From: Motiliproteus sp036960405
GTDB lineage: Bacteria; Pseudomonadota; Gammaproteobacteria; Pseudomonadales; Balneatricaceae
DNA length: 32,095 nt
Direction of reading: 5' to 3'
Assembly: GCA_036960405.1 (NCBI GenBank)
Contig: JBALWS010000040.1
Span: 1 to 32,095 of the forward strand
Part shown: one piece after another, positions 1 through 8,746 of the stretch
Layout of the letters: the number at the start of each line of letters is the position of its first letter
Numbering within the stretch: position 1 is the first letter of the stretch
The notes under the pieces: model-generated
Told to the model about the DNA's origin: nothing
What the model saw: the letters and a program-made list of their open reading frames with translations, nothing else
Database searches by the model: none
Made by a program: the position numbers and the translations under genes

Positions 1-51
1 GCAACACTGGCAGTGTTGAGGTCAGCGGTTCGATCCCGCTAGGCTCCACCA
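1..51 (+). tRNA. tRNA-Ala(GGC), 3' part
   Basis: This is the 3' half of a tRNA gene that begins before the window. The anticodon arm is visible as CAACA / CTGGCAG / TGTTG, which places GGC at the anticodon and so reads alanine GCC codons. The T-arm follows (AGCGG, loop TTCGATC, CCGCT), then the acceptor strand AGGCTCC, discriminator A and an encoded CCA ending at 51. The D-arm and 5' acceptor strand are outside the window, so the acceptor pairing cannot be checked. Confidence 0.93.
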
Positions 52-140
52 AATTTTATCGATATTTATCTTTGGTTGATGATGCAGGTGGCTTCTTTTA
101 GCTTTCAGCATGGCTCCTTTGTGTCCGGGTGGATTTTTAA

Positions 141-1286
141 TTAGCCCCCTTGTTTAGCTGTTTCATCAATGAGCCAATCTACTACCGCAATCATGGCTGT
201 TTCACTCGAGCCTCCCTGGCTTAGCGTTTGTTCGTAGATCTGGATTTGTTGATGGGCGCTGGTGCCGTGGCTGAGAATGGTTTGTGCGTGATGGATTTCA
301 GCTTTGCAGCCTAATTCGGTGGCGGCTTCATCGATCATCTCAAGCCATTGTTGCAGGAGTTCGTCGAAATCCACCTTAGTTTCCAGTCGAAAATCGATCA
401 ATCCTGCGTCAATACCATAGCGCTGAGCACGCCAGCGGTTTTCCTGTATCAGCATCGGTGCGTATTCACGCCAGCGTTGATTATTGTCCCGCAGGTTGGA
501 TAGCATCCTTAGTGTCGCTAAAAACAGGGCGGCAATGCTCAGGGCATCCTCTAGGCGAGTACAGACATCGGTAATTCGCATCTCTAGGGTTGGGTAACGG
601 CAAGACGGGCGGATATCCCACCACAGCATCGAGGCGTCTTTGATTAGGCCAGTTTTGACTAGAACATCAACGTGGCGTTGGTATTCTGACCAGGAGCCAA
701 ATCGATCGGGTAGGCCGGTACGGGGGAGTTCGTTGAAGACCGATAGTCGGTACGATTTGAGTCCGGTGTTATCGCCGCCCCAGAAGGGGGACGAGGTGCT
801 AAGTGCTAATAGGTGAGGGAGGAAATAGACGCACTGGTTCATCAGGTCGATACGCTGATCCTGATCGGGAATACCGACATGAACGTGCATGCCGCAGGTC
901 AGTAGTCGGCGTACAACGGCTTGCAGGTCCTCGGCTAGTAAGTCGTAACGATCCAGTTTGGTGTGTTCTTGATCAACCCATAGAGCGCTTGGGTGGCTTG
1001 ATGCTGCGATGATGGCCAGGCCATAGCTATCGGCTATTTCTGTAACGGTTTGGCGCAGATAACCGAGGTGTCCGCGAGCTTCATCAATGTTGTGGCAGAC
1101 TTTGGTTCCCACTTCTATCTGGGCCCTGAGAAATTCATGAGTCACCATTTTTGGCAGTGCTTTGGCACAACGCCTGAACAACGCTTCAGGAGGATTGGCT
1201 GCGAGCTGACGAGTTTTTCTATCGACTAGCAGGTACTCCTCCTCGATGCCAAGGGTGAAAGGTTCTAGGAGCGAGCTTTGGGTCAT
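141..1286 (-). CDS. ybdK: YbdK-type carboxylate-amine ligase (GCS2 family)
   Basis: A 381-residue protein of the glutamate-cysteine ligase 2 family, whose members ATP-dependently join a carboxylate to an amine. E. coli YbdK shows only weak glutamate-cysteine ligase activity, and the natural substrate is not known. The family signature LGIEEEYLLVD is at the N-terminus, a GMHVHVGIPD stretch lies near residues 132-141, and a RYPTLEMRITD block lies in the second half. The length matches the family (about 370 aa). The ATG at 1286 is supported by an upstream AGGAATT. The gene lies 30 bp downstream of an N-formylglutamate amidohydrolase-family gene on the same strand, so the two are probably co-transcribed. 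Both act on glutamate-like or acyl-amino-acid chemistry by family. Physiological role unassigned. Confidence 0.9.
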   Translation of the reverse strand: MTQSSLLEPFTLGIEEEYLLVDRKTRQLAANPPEALFRRCAKALPKMVTHEFLRAQIEVGTKVCHNIDEARGHLGYLRQTVTEIADSYGLAIIAASSHPSALWVDQEHTKLDRYDLLAEDLQAVVRRLLTCGMHVHVGIPDQDQRIDLMNQCVYFLPHLLALSTSSPFWGGDNTGLKSYRLSVFNELPRTGLPDRFGSWSEYQRHVDVLVKTGLIKDASMLWWDIRPSCRYPTLEMRITDVCTRLEDALSIAALFLATLRMLSNLRDNNQRWREYAPMLIQENRWRAQRYGIDAGLIDFRLETKVDFDELLQQWLEMIDEAATELGCKAEIHHAQTILSHGTSAHQQIQIYEQTLSQGGSSETAMIAVVDWLIDETAKQGG

Positions 1287-1316
1287 GACCGAATTCCTAT
1301 GGCCGTTTGCAAATGG

Positions 1317-2138
1317 CTATTTCTTGTCGAAAAAATGGATCTTATGCAGTGACGGCTGATTTAAGATCTCTGCCAATCCTTCCGCTAAGGCTTCGGCCCA
1401 CCATAGGCAGGCATCATGGTTTTGTAGCAGATCTTGGCGGATCTCGATGGCACAGTTTGGAAAGCCTCGATCATGGCCGTGACGGTTAATGGAGTATGCA
1501 AACTCTTTACCCGAATAGGGCTCGTTATCGCCGATCACTAAATGTTCGTGTCGATCCAGAAAGGCCATTAGTGGCTTTGCGATCCGAGGGTCTTGGTTCC
1601 AGAGTATGCCCGCGTGCCAAGGCCGGGGTGTATCACTGGCTTGCATCCTGGGTGTGAAGGTGTGAATCGAAAATAACATTGGAGCCGGAGTGTAGGCAGT
1701 CAACGCATCGAGTTGGCGCTCGATCTCCTGATGATAAAGTGATGATATTCGCAGTACCCGTTCTCGTCGCTGATTGTCGCTGAGCTGCTGGTTTCCAGGG
1801 ATAGCATGATCGTCACTTTGTTCAGGGATCAAGGAGCTTTCGTTGAGGTCTGGATTGCGATTTACGTCAATCAGCAAGCGCGAGTAATTGGCCAGTACTG
1901 CTCGGCAGCCAAGTTGATCCGACATCAGCTGAACCAGATCGGCAGAACCTTGGTCCCAGGCGATATGTTGTTCCAGTTGGCTGGGTGTTAGTCCAAGTCG
2001 TTTAAGGTGTGGTGGGATGTAGTTGGAGGCATGATCGCAGATCAATAGTAGCGGTGTAGATGAGCTGGGGTTGAGCACGGTGCAGGCGGGGGGGTCGTTA
2101 ACGGTCAGTAGTGGCGAAGGGTTCAACCTGTCATGCAT
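1317..2138 (-). CDS. N-formylglutamate amidohydrolase family protein
   Basis: A 273-residue cytoplasmic hydrolase of the N-formylglutamate amidohydrolase family (HutG-like; metal-dependent release of formate from N-formylglutamate in some histidine-degradation routes). Family landmarks are the ICDHASNYIP motif near residue 33, an SIHTFTPR metal-binding type histidine in the middle, GDNEPYSG, and an AIEIRQDL motif near the C-terminus. No other hut gene is in view. Solitary members of this family next to YbdK-type ligases are common, and their true substrate is usually unproven. The ATG at 2138 is preceded at good distance by AGGAGA, a clear ribosome binding site. It is probably the first gene of a two-gene unit with the ligase. 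Confidence 0.85.
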   Translation of the reverse strand: MHDRLNPSPLLTVNDPPACTVLNPSSSTPLLLICDHASNYIPPHLKRLGLTPSQLEQHIAWDQGSADLVQLMSDQLGCRAVLANYSRLLIDVNRNPDLNESSLIPEQSDDHAIPGNQQLSDNQRRERVLRISSLYHQEIERQLDALTAYTPAPMLFSIHTFTPRMQASDTPRPWHAGILWNQDPRIAKPLMAFLDRHEHLVIGDNEPYSGKEFAYSINRHGHDRGFPNCAIEIRQDLLQNHDACLWWAEALAEGLAEILNQPSLHKIHFFDKK

Positions 2139-2245
2139 GATAGGGTTCTCCTAGCGAACTAACATTGATTTGCGCAACAAGGGGTCTTGCGGTGTTGAAT
2201 TAAGCGTAGACCCGAAATCTCCACCGCGTTATAGCATCATCTGGG

Positions 2246-3142
2246 TTACGGTAGTTCGTCCATAACGGTGCGGACGATGCGCCGATCCATCTGTAAGGCG
2301 GCGTCATCTTTGCCGGGATAATCGAACTGGTTTAGCAGATAGCGAATGGCATTGATTCTTGCTCGTTTCTTGTCGTCAGATTTGATGATGACCCAAGGTG
2401 ATTCAGGGGTGCTGGTGTAAAAGAACATATCCTCTTTAGCGCGTGTGTAACCATCCCATTTGCCTTGAGATTCTTTGTCTACTGGGCTTAGCTTCCACTG
2501 TTTTAGAGGATCGGTTTCGCGCTTGTTGAAGCGGCGTTCTTGTTCTTTTTTGCTAACCGAAAACCAGAACTTGATCATCCGCGTACCGGATCCGATCAAT
2601 AGGCGTTCAAATTCAGGGGTGGCACGGAGGTGGGAGATAACTTTTTGTTTGGTGGTGAACCCCATAACGCGTTCGACCCCCGCGCGGTTATACCAGCTAC
2701 GATCGAATAGCACCATCTCGCCACCGGCGGGTAGGTGGTTGACGTAGCGTTGGAAGTACCATTGGGTTTGCTCCCGCTCGCTGGGCTTCTCGAGGGCAAC
2801 AACTCGGCAGCCTCGAGGGTTAAGGTGTTCGATAATTCGCTTGATGGTACCGCCCTTTCCTGCGGCATCGCGGCCTTCAAACAGGCAGCATATCTTTATC
2901 TTTTCCTGTTTGACCCAGTTTTGAAGCTTCAATAATTCGACATGCAGGGGCTTGATCTGGGCTTCGTAATCGCTATTGGACATCTTAACTAGCCCTTTAC
3001 GGCGTTCACTGCCCTCGCAGATGTCACCTTGTTCTTCGAGCGAACTTTGTTTTTTGATGCTGATGGTGTCTACCTTAGGGGCCTCTGTCTCGGTCGATTG
3101 ACTCAGGTCATCGATTTGGTCCGGTGATGAATTATCAATCAT
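2246..3142 (-). CDS. ppk2: Polyphosphate kinase 2 (PPK2 class I)
   Basis: PPK2 transfers phosphate between polyphosphate and nucleotides, usually making ATP or GTP from the diphosphate. Numbered from the upstream TTG, the Walker A loop GRDAAGKGGTIKR is near residues 95-107, and the Walker B/lid segment FDRSWYNRAGVERVMGF starts near residue 151. Both are complete. The conserved core is preceded by about 60 polar, acidic residues with no recognisable domain. An in-frame TTG exists at 3157, but I chose the ATG at 3142, giving 298 aa. It has a GGAA upstream, though the site is weak, so the start is uncertain by five codons. It is transcribed toward the amidohydrolase gene, with 107 bp between them. 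Confidence 0.92.
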   Translation of the reverse strand: MIDNSSPDQIDDLSQSTETEAPKVDTISIKKQSSLEEQGDICEGSERRKGLVKMSNSDYEAQIKPLHVELLKLQNWVKQEKIKICCLFEGRDAAGKGGTIKRIIEHLNPRGCRVVALEKPSEREQTQWYFQRYVNHLPAGGEMVLFDRSWYNRAGVERVMGFTTKQKVISHLRATPEFERLLIGSGTRMIKFWFSVSKKEQERRFNKRETDPLKQWKLSPVDKESQGKWDGYTRAKEDMFFYTSTPESPWVIIKSDDKKRARINAIRYLLNQFDYPGKDDAALQMDRRIVRTVMDELP

Positions 3143-3301
3143 GGTAGTGTTCCGCAATGATGGACTATGGATACTAAAACCTTCGACTGGTATAGGTAAA
3201 GTCCTGATTAGTGTTGTGGGTAATAAGCCCCTCGACCTGATTCGATATGGCTATATTAATTTGTAATCAATGGCTTTTATCATAGTGGATAGTTAACAGC
3301 G

Positions 3302-5236
3302 ATGAAAAATCCTCTTAACGGCTTTGGCAGCCGCTTACTTCGTCCCGTCATTATTTCGGTGTTGGTGATTAGTATCGTTCAGGTTGTTATCACCCTTTGG
3401 GTGAGTCAGAACAGCGTAACCACCCTCGTTGAGCAAGTTGTACAGACCCTTAATCAAGGAGGCAATGAGTTAGCCGCACGGCTAGATAAAAGTGGTGAGG
3501 GGGTGAAACTTACCATGGAGCAGCTATCCGAAAATGTCGCAAAGTCGCTGGGTGATACGTTGACCCAGCAGTTGTCGCAGGAGCAGCAGCAGGTCAGTCA
3601 GGAGTTGATTAAATCGACCCACCAAAGTGCTCATGCGATGGCTGAATTGATGGCTTTGGTAGCACCTAATGCGATTTGGGATCGAGATGGGCCCGAACTG
3701 ACGCGGCTGGTACGTGATCTGCAACGTAACCCTCAGGTGATATTTGCTGCTTATCTGGATGCCGACGGCAAGCCGCTGACCCGCTATCTGGATCGTGGTA
3801 GCGATAAGGTCAAAGCGTTACTGGCTAGCGGCCAGGGCCGTCGCTCGCTGGATAAGGTCATGGATGCGGCCAAAGCGGATACGACGATCTATCTGATCGA
3901 GACGGATATCAATCCTAAAGGGGCTGTGATTGGTCGTTTTGTGATGGCGACTTCAGAACAGCAAGCTCAGGATGCCGCCGCTGCGTTGGATCAGCGGTTT
4001 GAAAAATTGATTCAAACCAGTCTAAATCAAGTACAGAGCACCATCGCCAGCGAAGCGCAGCAAGCGCAACAAACGTTGCAGCAGTCGCTGCAGCAGGCCG
4101 CAGAGCTTAATCGCAGCACGGGTGAGAGCACCAAGGCGGTAGTTGATAGCGCCTCAGGTGCGTTAATGCGCAGTATTGCATTGGTATTGGTGGCTCTAGG
4201 TGTGCTGTTGGTGTTGGCGTTAGCAGTGATTATGGCGATCAGGATCACCAGTAAGATCAATACCCTGACACTGGCACTCAATGACCTGGCGGAGGGCGAA
4301 GGCGACCTAACCCAGCGGATAGCGATCGACAGTCATGATGAAATTGCTGATATGGCGACAGCGGTGAACCTGTTTGTTGAGAAAACTCAGCGGCTTGTTA
4401 GTCAGGCCAATAGTGCTGCTGATGAAACCGGCATGCATATCGAAGCGATGCACAGTGTGACCGATCAGGCGAATCAGGCGGTTGATCGTCAGCACCAGCA
4501 GCTTAATCAGGTCTCCAGCGCGATGAGCGAGATGGTCGCCTCGGTACAGCAGGTCGCCGAACGGATTCAGGAGAACCTGGCCAACGTAGACAGCATTCGT
4601 CAGGCCAGTGGTGAGGCTAGCCAGATATCTGCCAGTGTGCGTAGCGGCATCGAAACCTTGGTCGAGCAAGTTGGTAGAGCCTCGGAAGTGGTTAATGATG
4701 TGGCGGGGCAGAGCCAGCAGATTGAGGTGGTGCTGGATGTGATCAAGAGTATTGCCGAGCAGACTAACCTGTTAGCGCTTAATGCTGCCATCGAAGCGGC
4801 CAGGGCCGGTGAGTCGGGCCGGGGTTTTGCCGTGGTGGCCGATGAGGTCCGTGCGCTGGCCGGTAAAACCCAGCAATCGACCGAAGATATTCAGCAGCGT
4901 ATCGATGGATTGCAGCGCGAAGTCAAAGAGGCGGTTAACGTGATCCAAGGGGTGTGCGGTTATGCTGAATCTAGCATCGAAGAGATTGGCCGATCTGATG
5001 AGCGGATGCAAAGTGTGTCGGGATCGGTTGGACGGCTTTATGACCTGACCAACGATATCGCAGCGATGGCGGAGCAGCAGTCGCAGGTTTCGGCAGATGT
5101 AAACGGCAGTATCGAGCAGATCAGCCAGGAAGCCGAATTGGCGGCAGGGTCAATGCAGCAAAATGCGCAGGCATCGAATGCGCTCGGAGCGTTGGCGCAG
5201 TCGCTGAAAGGGATTTTGGGGCAGTTTAAGGTTTGA
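3302..5236 (+). CDS. Methyl-accepting chemotaxis protein
   Basis: A 644-residue transmembrane chemoreceptor that signals through CheA/CheW. It has an N-terminal membrane segment (about residues 14-36) and a roughly 250-residue periplasmic region rich in Gln/Ala helices with no recognised ligand domain. A second membrane segment lies near 290-312, followed by a HAMP linker and the cytoplasmic signalling hairpin. The hairpin tip is seen as NLLALNAAIEAARAGESGRG followed by FAVVADEVRALA around residues 485-520. The ligand cannot be deduced. The gene stands alone, divergent from ppk2, and ends just before a strong terminator shared with the convergent purD. The ribosome binding site before the ATG at 3302 is weak. 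Confidence 0.95.
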   Translation: MKNPLNGFGSRLLRPVIISVLVISIVQVVITLWVSQNSVTTLVEQVVQTLNQGGNELAARLDKSGEGVKLTMEQLSENVAKSLGDTLTQQLSQEQQQVSQELIKSTHQSAHAMAELMALVAPNAIWDRDGPELTRLVRDLQRNPQVIFAAYLDADGKPLTRYLDRGSDKVKALLASGQGRRSLDKVMDAAKADTTIYLIETDINPKGAVIGRFVMATSEQQAQDAAAALDQRFEKLIQTSLNQVQSTIASEAQQAQQTLQQSLQQAAELNRSTGESTKAVVDSASGALMRSIALVLVALGVLLVLALAVIMAIRITSKINTLTLALNDLAEGEGDLTQRIAIDSHDEIADMATAVNLFVEKTQRLVSQANSAADETGMHIEAMHSVTDQANQAVDRQHQQLNQVSSAMSEMVASVQQVAERIQENLANVDSIRQASGEASQISASVRSGIETLVEQVGRASEVVNDVAGQSQQIEVVLDVIKSIAEQTNLLALNAAIEAARAGESGRGFAVVADEVRALAGKTQQSTEDIQQRIDGLQREVKEAVNVIQGVCGYAESSIEEIGRSDERMQSVSGSVGRLYDLTNDIAAMAEQQSQVSADVNGSIEQISQEAELAAGSMQQNAQASNALGALAQSLKGILGQFKV

Positions 5237-5255
5237 TTGAGATATTGTAATAAAT

Positions 5256-5282
5256 AAAAAGGGCTCGCAATGAGCCCTTTTT
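5256..5282. terminator. Bidirectional Rho-independent terminator
   Basis: The hairpin AAAAAGGGCTC / GCAAT / GAGCCCTTTTT has a GC-rich stem flanked by A and T runs. It can therefore end transcription from both sides: the chemoreceptor gene (plus) and purD (minus), which converge here. Confidence 0.93.
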
Positions 5283-5305
5283 ATGTGTCGTAAAGACCTT
5301 GTTGT

Positions 5306-6592
5306 TTAGCTATCCGTTTCCCGCGCAATCGCTCGATAAGCGATGTCGGTACGGTAGCTCATACCTTCCCAGTTTACTTGTTTGACCAGGTCGTAGGCAT
5401 TGGCCTGAGCGTCAGTGACCGACTCACCTAGGGCGGTGGCGCAGAGCACGCGGCCACCGGCTGTAACGACCTGACCGTCTTGGTTGGCAGTGCCTGCGTG
5501 GAACACCTTGCTGCCTACGTCTTCGGCTGCTGGCAGGCTGATTACGTCGCCTTTGGGGTAATCTGCCGGGTAGCCGTTGGCGGCCAGCACCACACCGACT
5601 GCAGGGCGGGGATCCCAGTCAGCGCTGGTTTGATCCAGCTTTTTGGACAAAGCCGCTTGGCAGAGATCAATCAGGCTGGACTTGAGTCGCATCATGATCG
5701 GCTGGGTTTCGGGGTCGCCAAAACGACAGTTGTATTCGATCACCTTAGGAGTACCGTCGGCCATGATCATCAGGCCAGCGTAGAGGAAGCCGGTGTAATC
5801 GTTACCCTCGGCTGCCATGCCGCGGATGGTAGGCATGATCACCTCGTTCATGACGCGGGCGTCGATCTCGGGGGTGACCACTGGTGCTGGAGAGTAAGCT
5901 CCCATGCCACCCGTATTGGGGCCTTGGTCGCCATTGAGGGCACGCTTGTGATCCTGGCTGGTGGCCATCGACAGTACGTTGCTGCCGTCGGCGATAACGA
6001 TGTAGCTGGCCTCTTCACCATCGAGAAACTCCTCGATCACAACGCGGCAACCGGCTTCGCCGAAGGCGTTACCCGAGAGCATATCGTGCACAGCGGTTTC
6101 GGCTTCCTCGAGTGTCATCGCGACGATGACGCCCTTGCCAGCAGCCAGACCGTCGGCTTTGATTACGATCGGTGCGCCTTTTTCGCGCAGGTAGGCCAAT
6201 GCAGGGTCAATCTCGGTGAAGTTTTGGTAATCACCGGTAGGGATCTGGTGACGCTCAAGGAAATCCTTGGTGAAGGCTTTGGAGCCTTCGAGTTGTGCTG
6301 CGCCAGCGCTGGGACCAAAAACGGCTAGTCCAGCTGCTTGGAATTTGTCGACCACGCCTTCAACCAGTGGCGCTTCGGGACCGACGATAGTCAGGTCGAT
6401 GCTGTTCGCTTTGGCGAAAGCTATCTGAGCCTCGGCATCCATTACATCGATGGCGACGTTTTCGAGCTTGGGTTCTAGCGCCGTGCCAGCATTACCGGGT
6501 GCGACAAATACCTGGCTGACACCCGAATCGCAGGCTGCTTTCCAGGCTAGAGCGTGTTCACGACCGCCGCTGCCCAATACCAATACTTTCAT
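5306..6592 (-). CDS. purD: Phosphoribosylamine-glycine ligase (GAR synthetase)
   Basis: Catalyses the ATP-dependent joining of phosphoribosylamine and glycine, the second step of de novo purine synthesis, in the cytoplasm. The 428 residues match the family. The N-terminus MKVLVLGSGGREHALAWK is diagnostic, followed by PGNAGT. The ATP-grasp core includes KADGLAAGKGV, GGMGAYSPAP and the metal-binding EYNCRFGDPETQ. The ATG at 6592 is preceded by GAGGAA. It lies downstream of purH on the same strand. The 191 bp between them contain a large palindrome, so joint transcription is likely but may be modulated. Confidence 0.97.
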   Translation of the reverse strand: MKVLVLGSGGREHALAWKAACDSGVSQVFVAPGNAGTALEPKLENVAIDVMDAEAQIAFAKANSIDLTIVGPEAPLVEGVVDKFQAAGLAVFGPSAGAAQLEGSKAFTKDFLERHQIPTGDYQNFTEIDPALAYLREKGAPIVIKADGLAAGKGVIVAMTLEEAETAVHDMLSGNAFGEAGCRVVIEEFLDGEEASYIVIADGSNVLSMATSQDHKRALNGDQGPNTGGMGAYSPAPVVTPEIDARVMNEVIMPTIRGMAAEGNDYTGFLYAGLMIMADGTPKVIEYNCRFGDPETQPIMMRLKSSLIDLCQAALSKKLDQTSADWDPRPAVGVVLAANGYPADYPKGDVISLPAAEDVGSKVFHAGTANQDGQVVTAGGRVLCATALGESVTDAQANAYDLVKQVNWEGMSYRTDIAYRAIARETDS

Positions 6593-6674
6593 TGCTATTC
6601 CTCAGAATCAGCAGGCTGGATTGAACCAGCCTTAATCATTGTGTTTGATGGTAACGCAAAGCGTAGCGAGCGAA

Positions 6675-6760
6675 GGCAGGGTTAGGCAAAAACCGGCGAG
6701 GGTGCGCAGCCTACATAATGTAGGTGAGCAGCCCAAGCCGGTTTTTAACGACGCCCTGCC
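6675..6760. repeat. Nested imperfect palindrome between purH and purD
   Basis: Three nested inverted arm pairs share one centre. The outermost is GGCAGGG (6675-6681) with CCCTGCC (6754-6760). The middle pair is AAAAACCGGC (6688-6697) with GCCGGTTTTT (6737-6746). The innermost is CCTACAT (6710-6716) with ATGTAGG (6718-6724). The AAAAA/TTTTT flanks let the middle stem act as a terminator or attenuator in either direction. The element could equally be a dispersed intergenic palindromic repeat. One copy alone cannot decide. Confidence 0.7.
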
Positions 6761-6783
6761 GAGCGCAGTAGCTTAGATCGTCA

Positions 6784-8373
6784 TCAATGGCGGAAGTGGC
6801 GCATTCCGGTAAACACCATGGCTATGCCGGCTTCGTTGGCTGCGTCGATCACTTCCTGATCGCGCATCGATCCACCTGGCTGGATAACGGCAACAATGCC
6901 AGCCGCTGCTGCGGCGTCGATACCGTCACGGAAGGGGAAAAAAGCATCGGATGCCATCACCGATCCGGGTACTTCCAGGCCTTCGTCGGCGGCTTTGATA
7001 CCGGCGATCTTGGCGCTGTAGACGCGGCTCATCTGGCCCGCGCCAACCCCGATCGTTTGGCCGTTCTTGACGTAGACAATGGCGTTGGACTTTACGTATT
7101 TGCCGACCTGCCAGGCAAACAGTAGATCGCGCAGTTCCTGCTCAGTTGGAGCGCGCTCGGTTACCACTTTGAGCTCGCTGGCTTCGACCATCCCCAGGTC
7201 GTTGTCCTGCACCAGTAGGCCACCGTTTACCCGTTTGAAGTCAAACGAGGTGGCGCGAACGTCGCTCCACTCGCCACACTCAAGCAGGCGCACGTTGGGT
7301 TTGGCGGCGATGATGTCGGAAGCGGCCTGTGAAACTTTAGGTGCGATAATTACTTCGACAAACTGACGTTCGACGATCGCTTTGGCGGTCGCTTCGTCTA
7401 GCTCGCGGTTAAACGCGATGATGCCGCCAAACGCGGAAGTCGGATCGGTCTGGAAGGCTAGGTTGTAGGCTTCGAGGATGTTGTCGCCGATCGCTACGCC
7501 ACATGGGTTGGCGTGTTTGACGATGACACAGGCGGGCTCGCGGAACGGCTTGACGCACTCAAGTGCCGCATCGGTGTCGGCGACGTTGTTGAACGACAGC
7601 GCTTTGCCTTGTAGCTGGTGCGCAGTGGAAACCGATGGCTCTGCAGGGTTCTTCTCAACGTAGAACGCCGCGCGCTGGTGTGGGTTTTCGCCGTAGCGCA
7701 TCTCTTGGGCTTTGATGAACTGGGTGTTAAAGGTGCGCGGGAAGACGGACGGCGTATCGCTGTCGTGATCGACCCGGTTGCCTAGGTAGTTGGCGATGGC
7801 GCCGTCGTAAGCAGCGGTGTGCTCGAACGCTTGTACCGCCAGATCAAAGCGAGTGTGCTGGTACAGCTGACCGTCGTTGCCGGCCATCTCGTTGAGAACG
7901 CTGTCGTAGGATTCGGCGTTGACCACGATCGCTACATAGGCGTTGTTCTTGGCCGCAGAGCGAACCATAGTCGGACCGCCGATATCGATGTTCTCGATCG
8001 CCATCGGCAGGGTGCAGTCATCGCGAGCGATGGTCTGTTCGAACGGGTACAGGTTTACTACCACCATGTCGATCGGGTCGATGCCGTGCTCGGCCATGAC
8101 CGCATCGTCTTGGCCGCGACGACCGAGGATGCCGCCGTGTACCTTCGGGTGCAGGGTCTTGACGCGACCGTCCATCATCTCGGGGAACTGGGTGTAATCG
8201 GAGACTTCAACTGCTGCAACGTTGTTGTCGCACAGCAGCTTGTAAGTGCCGCCGGTGGAGAGAATTTCGACGCCTTGCGCGCAAAGCGCTTGGGCGAATT
8301 CGACGATGCCGGTTTTGTCCGACACGCTGATCAGGGCGCGACGGATCTTGATCGGGTTGATGGTTTCAGACAT
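6784..8373 (-). CDS. purH: AICAR formyltransferase / IMP cyclohydrolase
   Basis: Bifunctional enzyme for the last two purine steps, formylating AICAR and closing the ring to IMP. The 529 residues fit the usual length. The N-terminal IMP cyclohydrolase (MGS-like) half shows ISVSDKTGIVEFA and KTLHPKVHGGILGRR. The C-terminal transformylase half carries MRYGENPHQ, the catalytic KHANPCG (Lys near residue 286), and SDAFFPFRDGIDAAA. It sits 56 bp downstream of fis on the same strand. The ribosome binding site before the ATG at 8373 is weak. The order dusB-fis-purH-purD is that of many gammaproteobacteria. Confidence 0.98.
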   Translation of the reverse strand: MSETINPIKIRRALISVSDKTGIVEFAQALCAQGVEILSTGGTYKLLCDNNVAAVEVSDYTQFPEMMDGRVKTLHPKVHGGILGRRGQDDAVMAEHGIDPIDMVVVNLYPFEQTIARDDCTLPMAIENIDIGGPTMVRSAAKNNAYVAIVVNAESYDSVLNEMAGNDGQLYQHTRFDLAVQAFEHTAAYDGAIANYLGNRVDHDSDTPSVFPRTFNTQFIKAQEMRYGENPHQRAAFYVEKNPAEPSVSTAHQLQGKALSFNNVADTDAALECVKPFREPACVIVKHANPCGVAIGDNILEAYNLAFQTDPTSAFGGIIAFNRELDEATAKAIVERQFVEVIIAPKVSQAASDIIAAKPNVRLLECGEWSDVRATSFDFKRVNGGLLVQDNDLGMVEASELKVVTERAPTEQELRDLLFAWQVGKYVKSNAIVYVKNGQTIGVGAGQMSRVYSAKIAGIKAADEGLEVPGSVMASDAFFPFRDGIDAAAAAGIVAVIQPGGSMRDQEVIDAANEAGIAMVFTGMRHFRH

Positions 8374-8429
8374 GGATAGGTACGTCTCAACTAAAGGTTT
8401 GGGATAAGAAGGTTATGGTTGTCGACCGG

Positions 8430-8741
8430 TTACAGCAGTCCGTACTGTTTCAGCTTTTTGCGCAGCGTACCGCGATTGAGGCCGAGCACTTCGGAGGCCT
8501 TGGTCTGGTTGTCGCGGGTGTACTGCATCACGGCTTCGAGTAACGGCGCTTCGATCTCATTGAGTACCAGATCGTAGACGTTGCTGGCAGGTTGGCCATC
8601 GAGTTGCTTGAAATAATGGTCGACAGCTTCGGCCACGCTTTGACGTAGCCGCTTAGGCTGGCTTGGCTCGTTGGCTGCGCTATCAGACAGTTGTAGAGGG
8701 GTGTCTTGTTCGGTCACAGTGATGGTGCTACCTAATGTCAT
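8430..8741 (-). CDS. fis: DNA-binding protein Fis
   Basis: Small nucleoid-associated DNA-bending protein that activates stable-RNA promoters and shapes chromosome topology. It has 103 residues against 98 in E. coli, with the extra length in a variable N-terminus. The C-terminal half is highly typical, with AVMQYTRDNQTKASEVLGLN leading into the helix-turn-helix RGTLRKKLKQYGLL. Only 5 nt separate the dusB stop from this ATG, so translation is probably coupled, as in the classical dusB-fis operon. Confidence 0.97.
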   Translation of the reverse strand: MTLGSTITVTEQDTPLQLSDSAANEPSQPKRLRQSVAEAVDHYFKQLDGQPASNVYDLVLNEIEAPLLEAVMQYTRDNQTKASEVLGLNRGTLRKKLKQYGLL

Positions 8742-8746
8742 GGAAT

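Noticed and set aside
7819..8379. 186-codon open frame antisense to purH
   Set aside because: It lies entirely opposite strongly conserved purH codons; open antisense frames are common in this composition.
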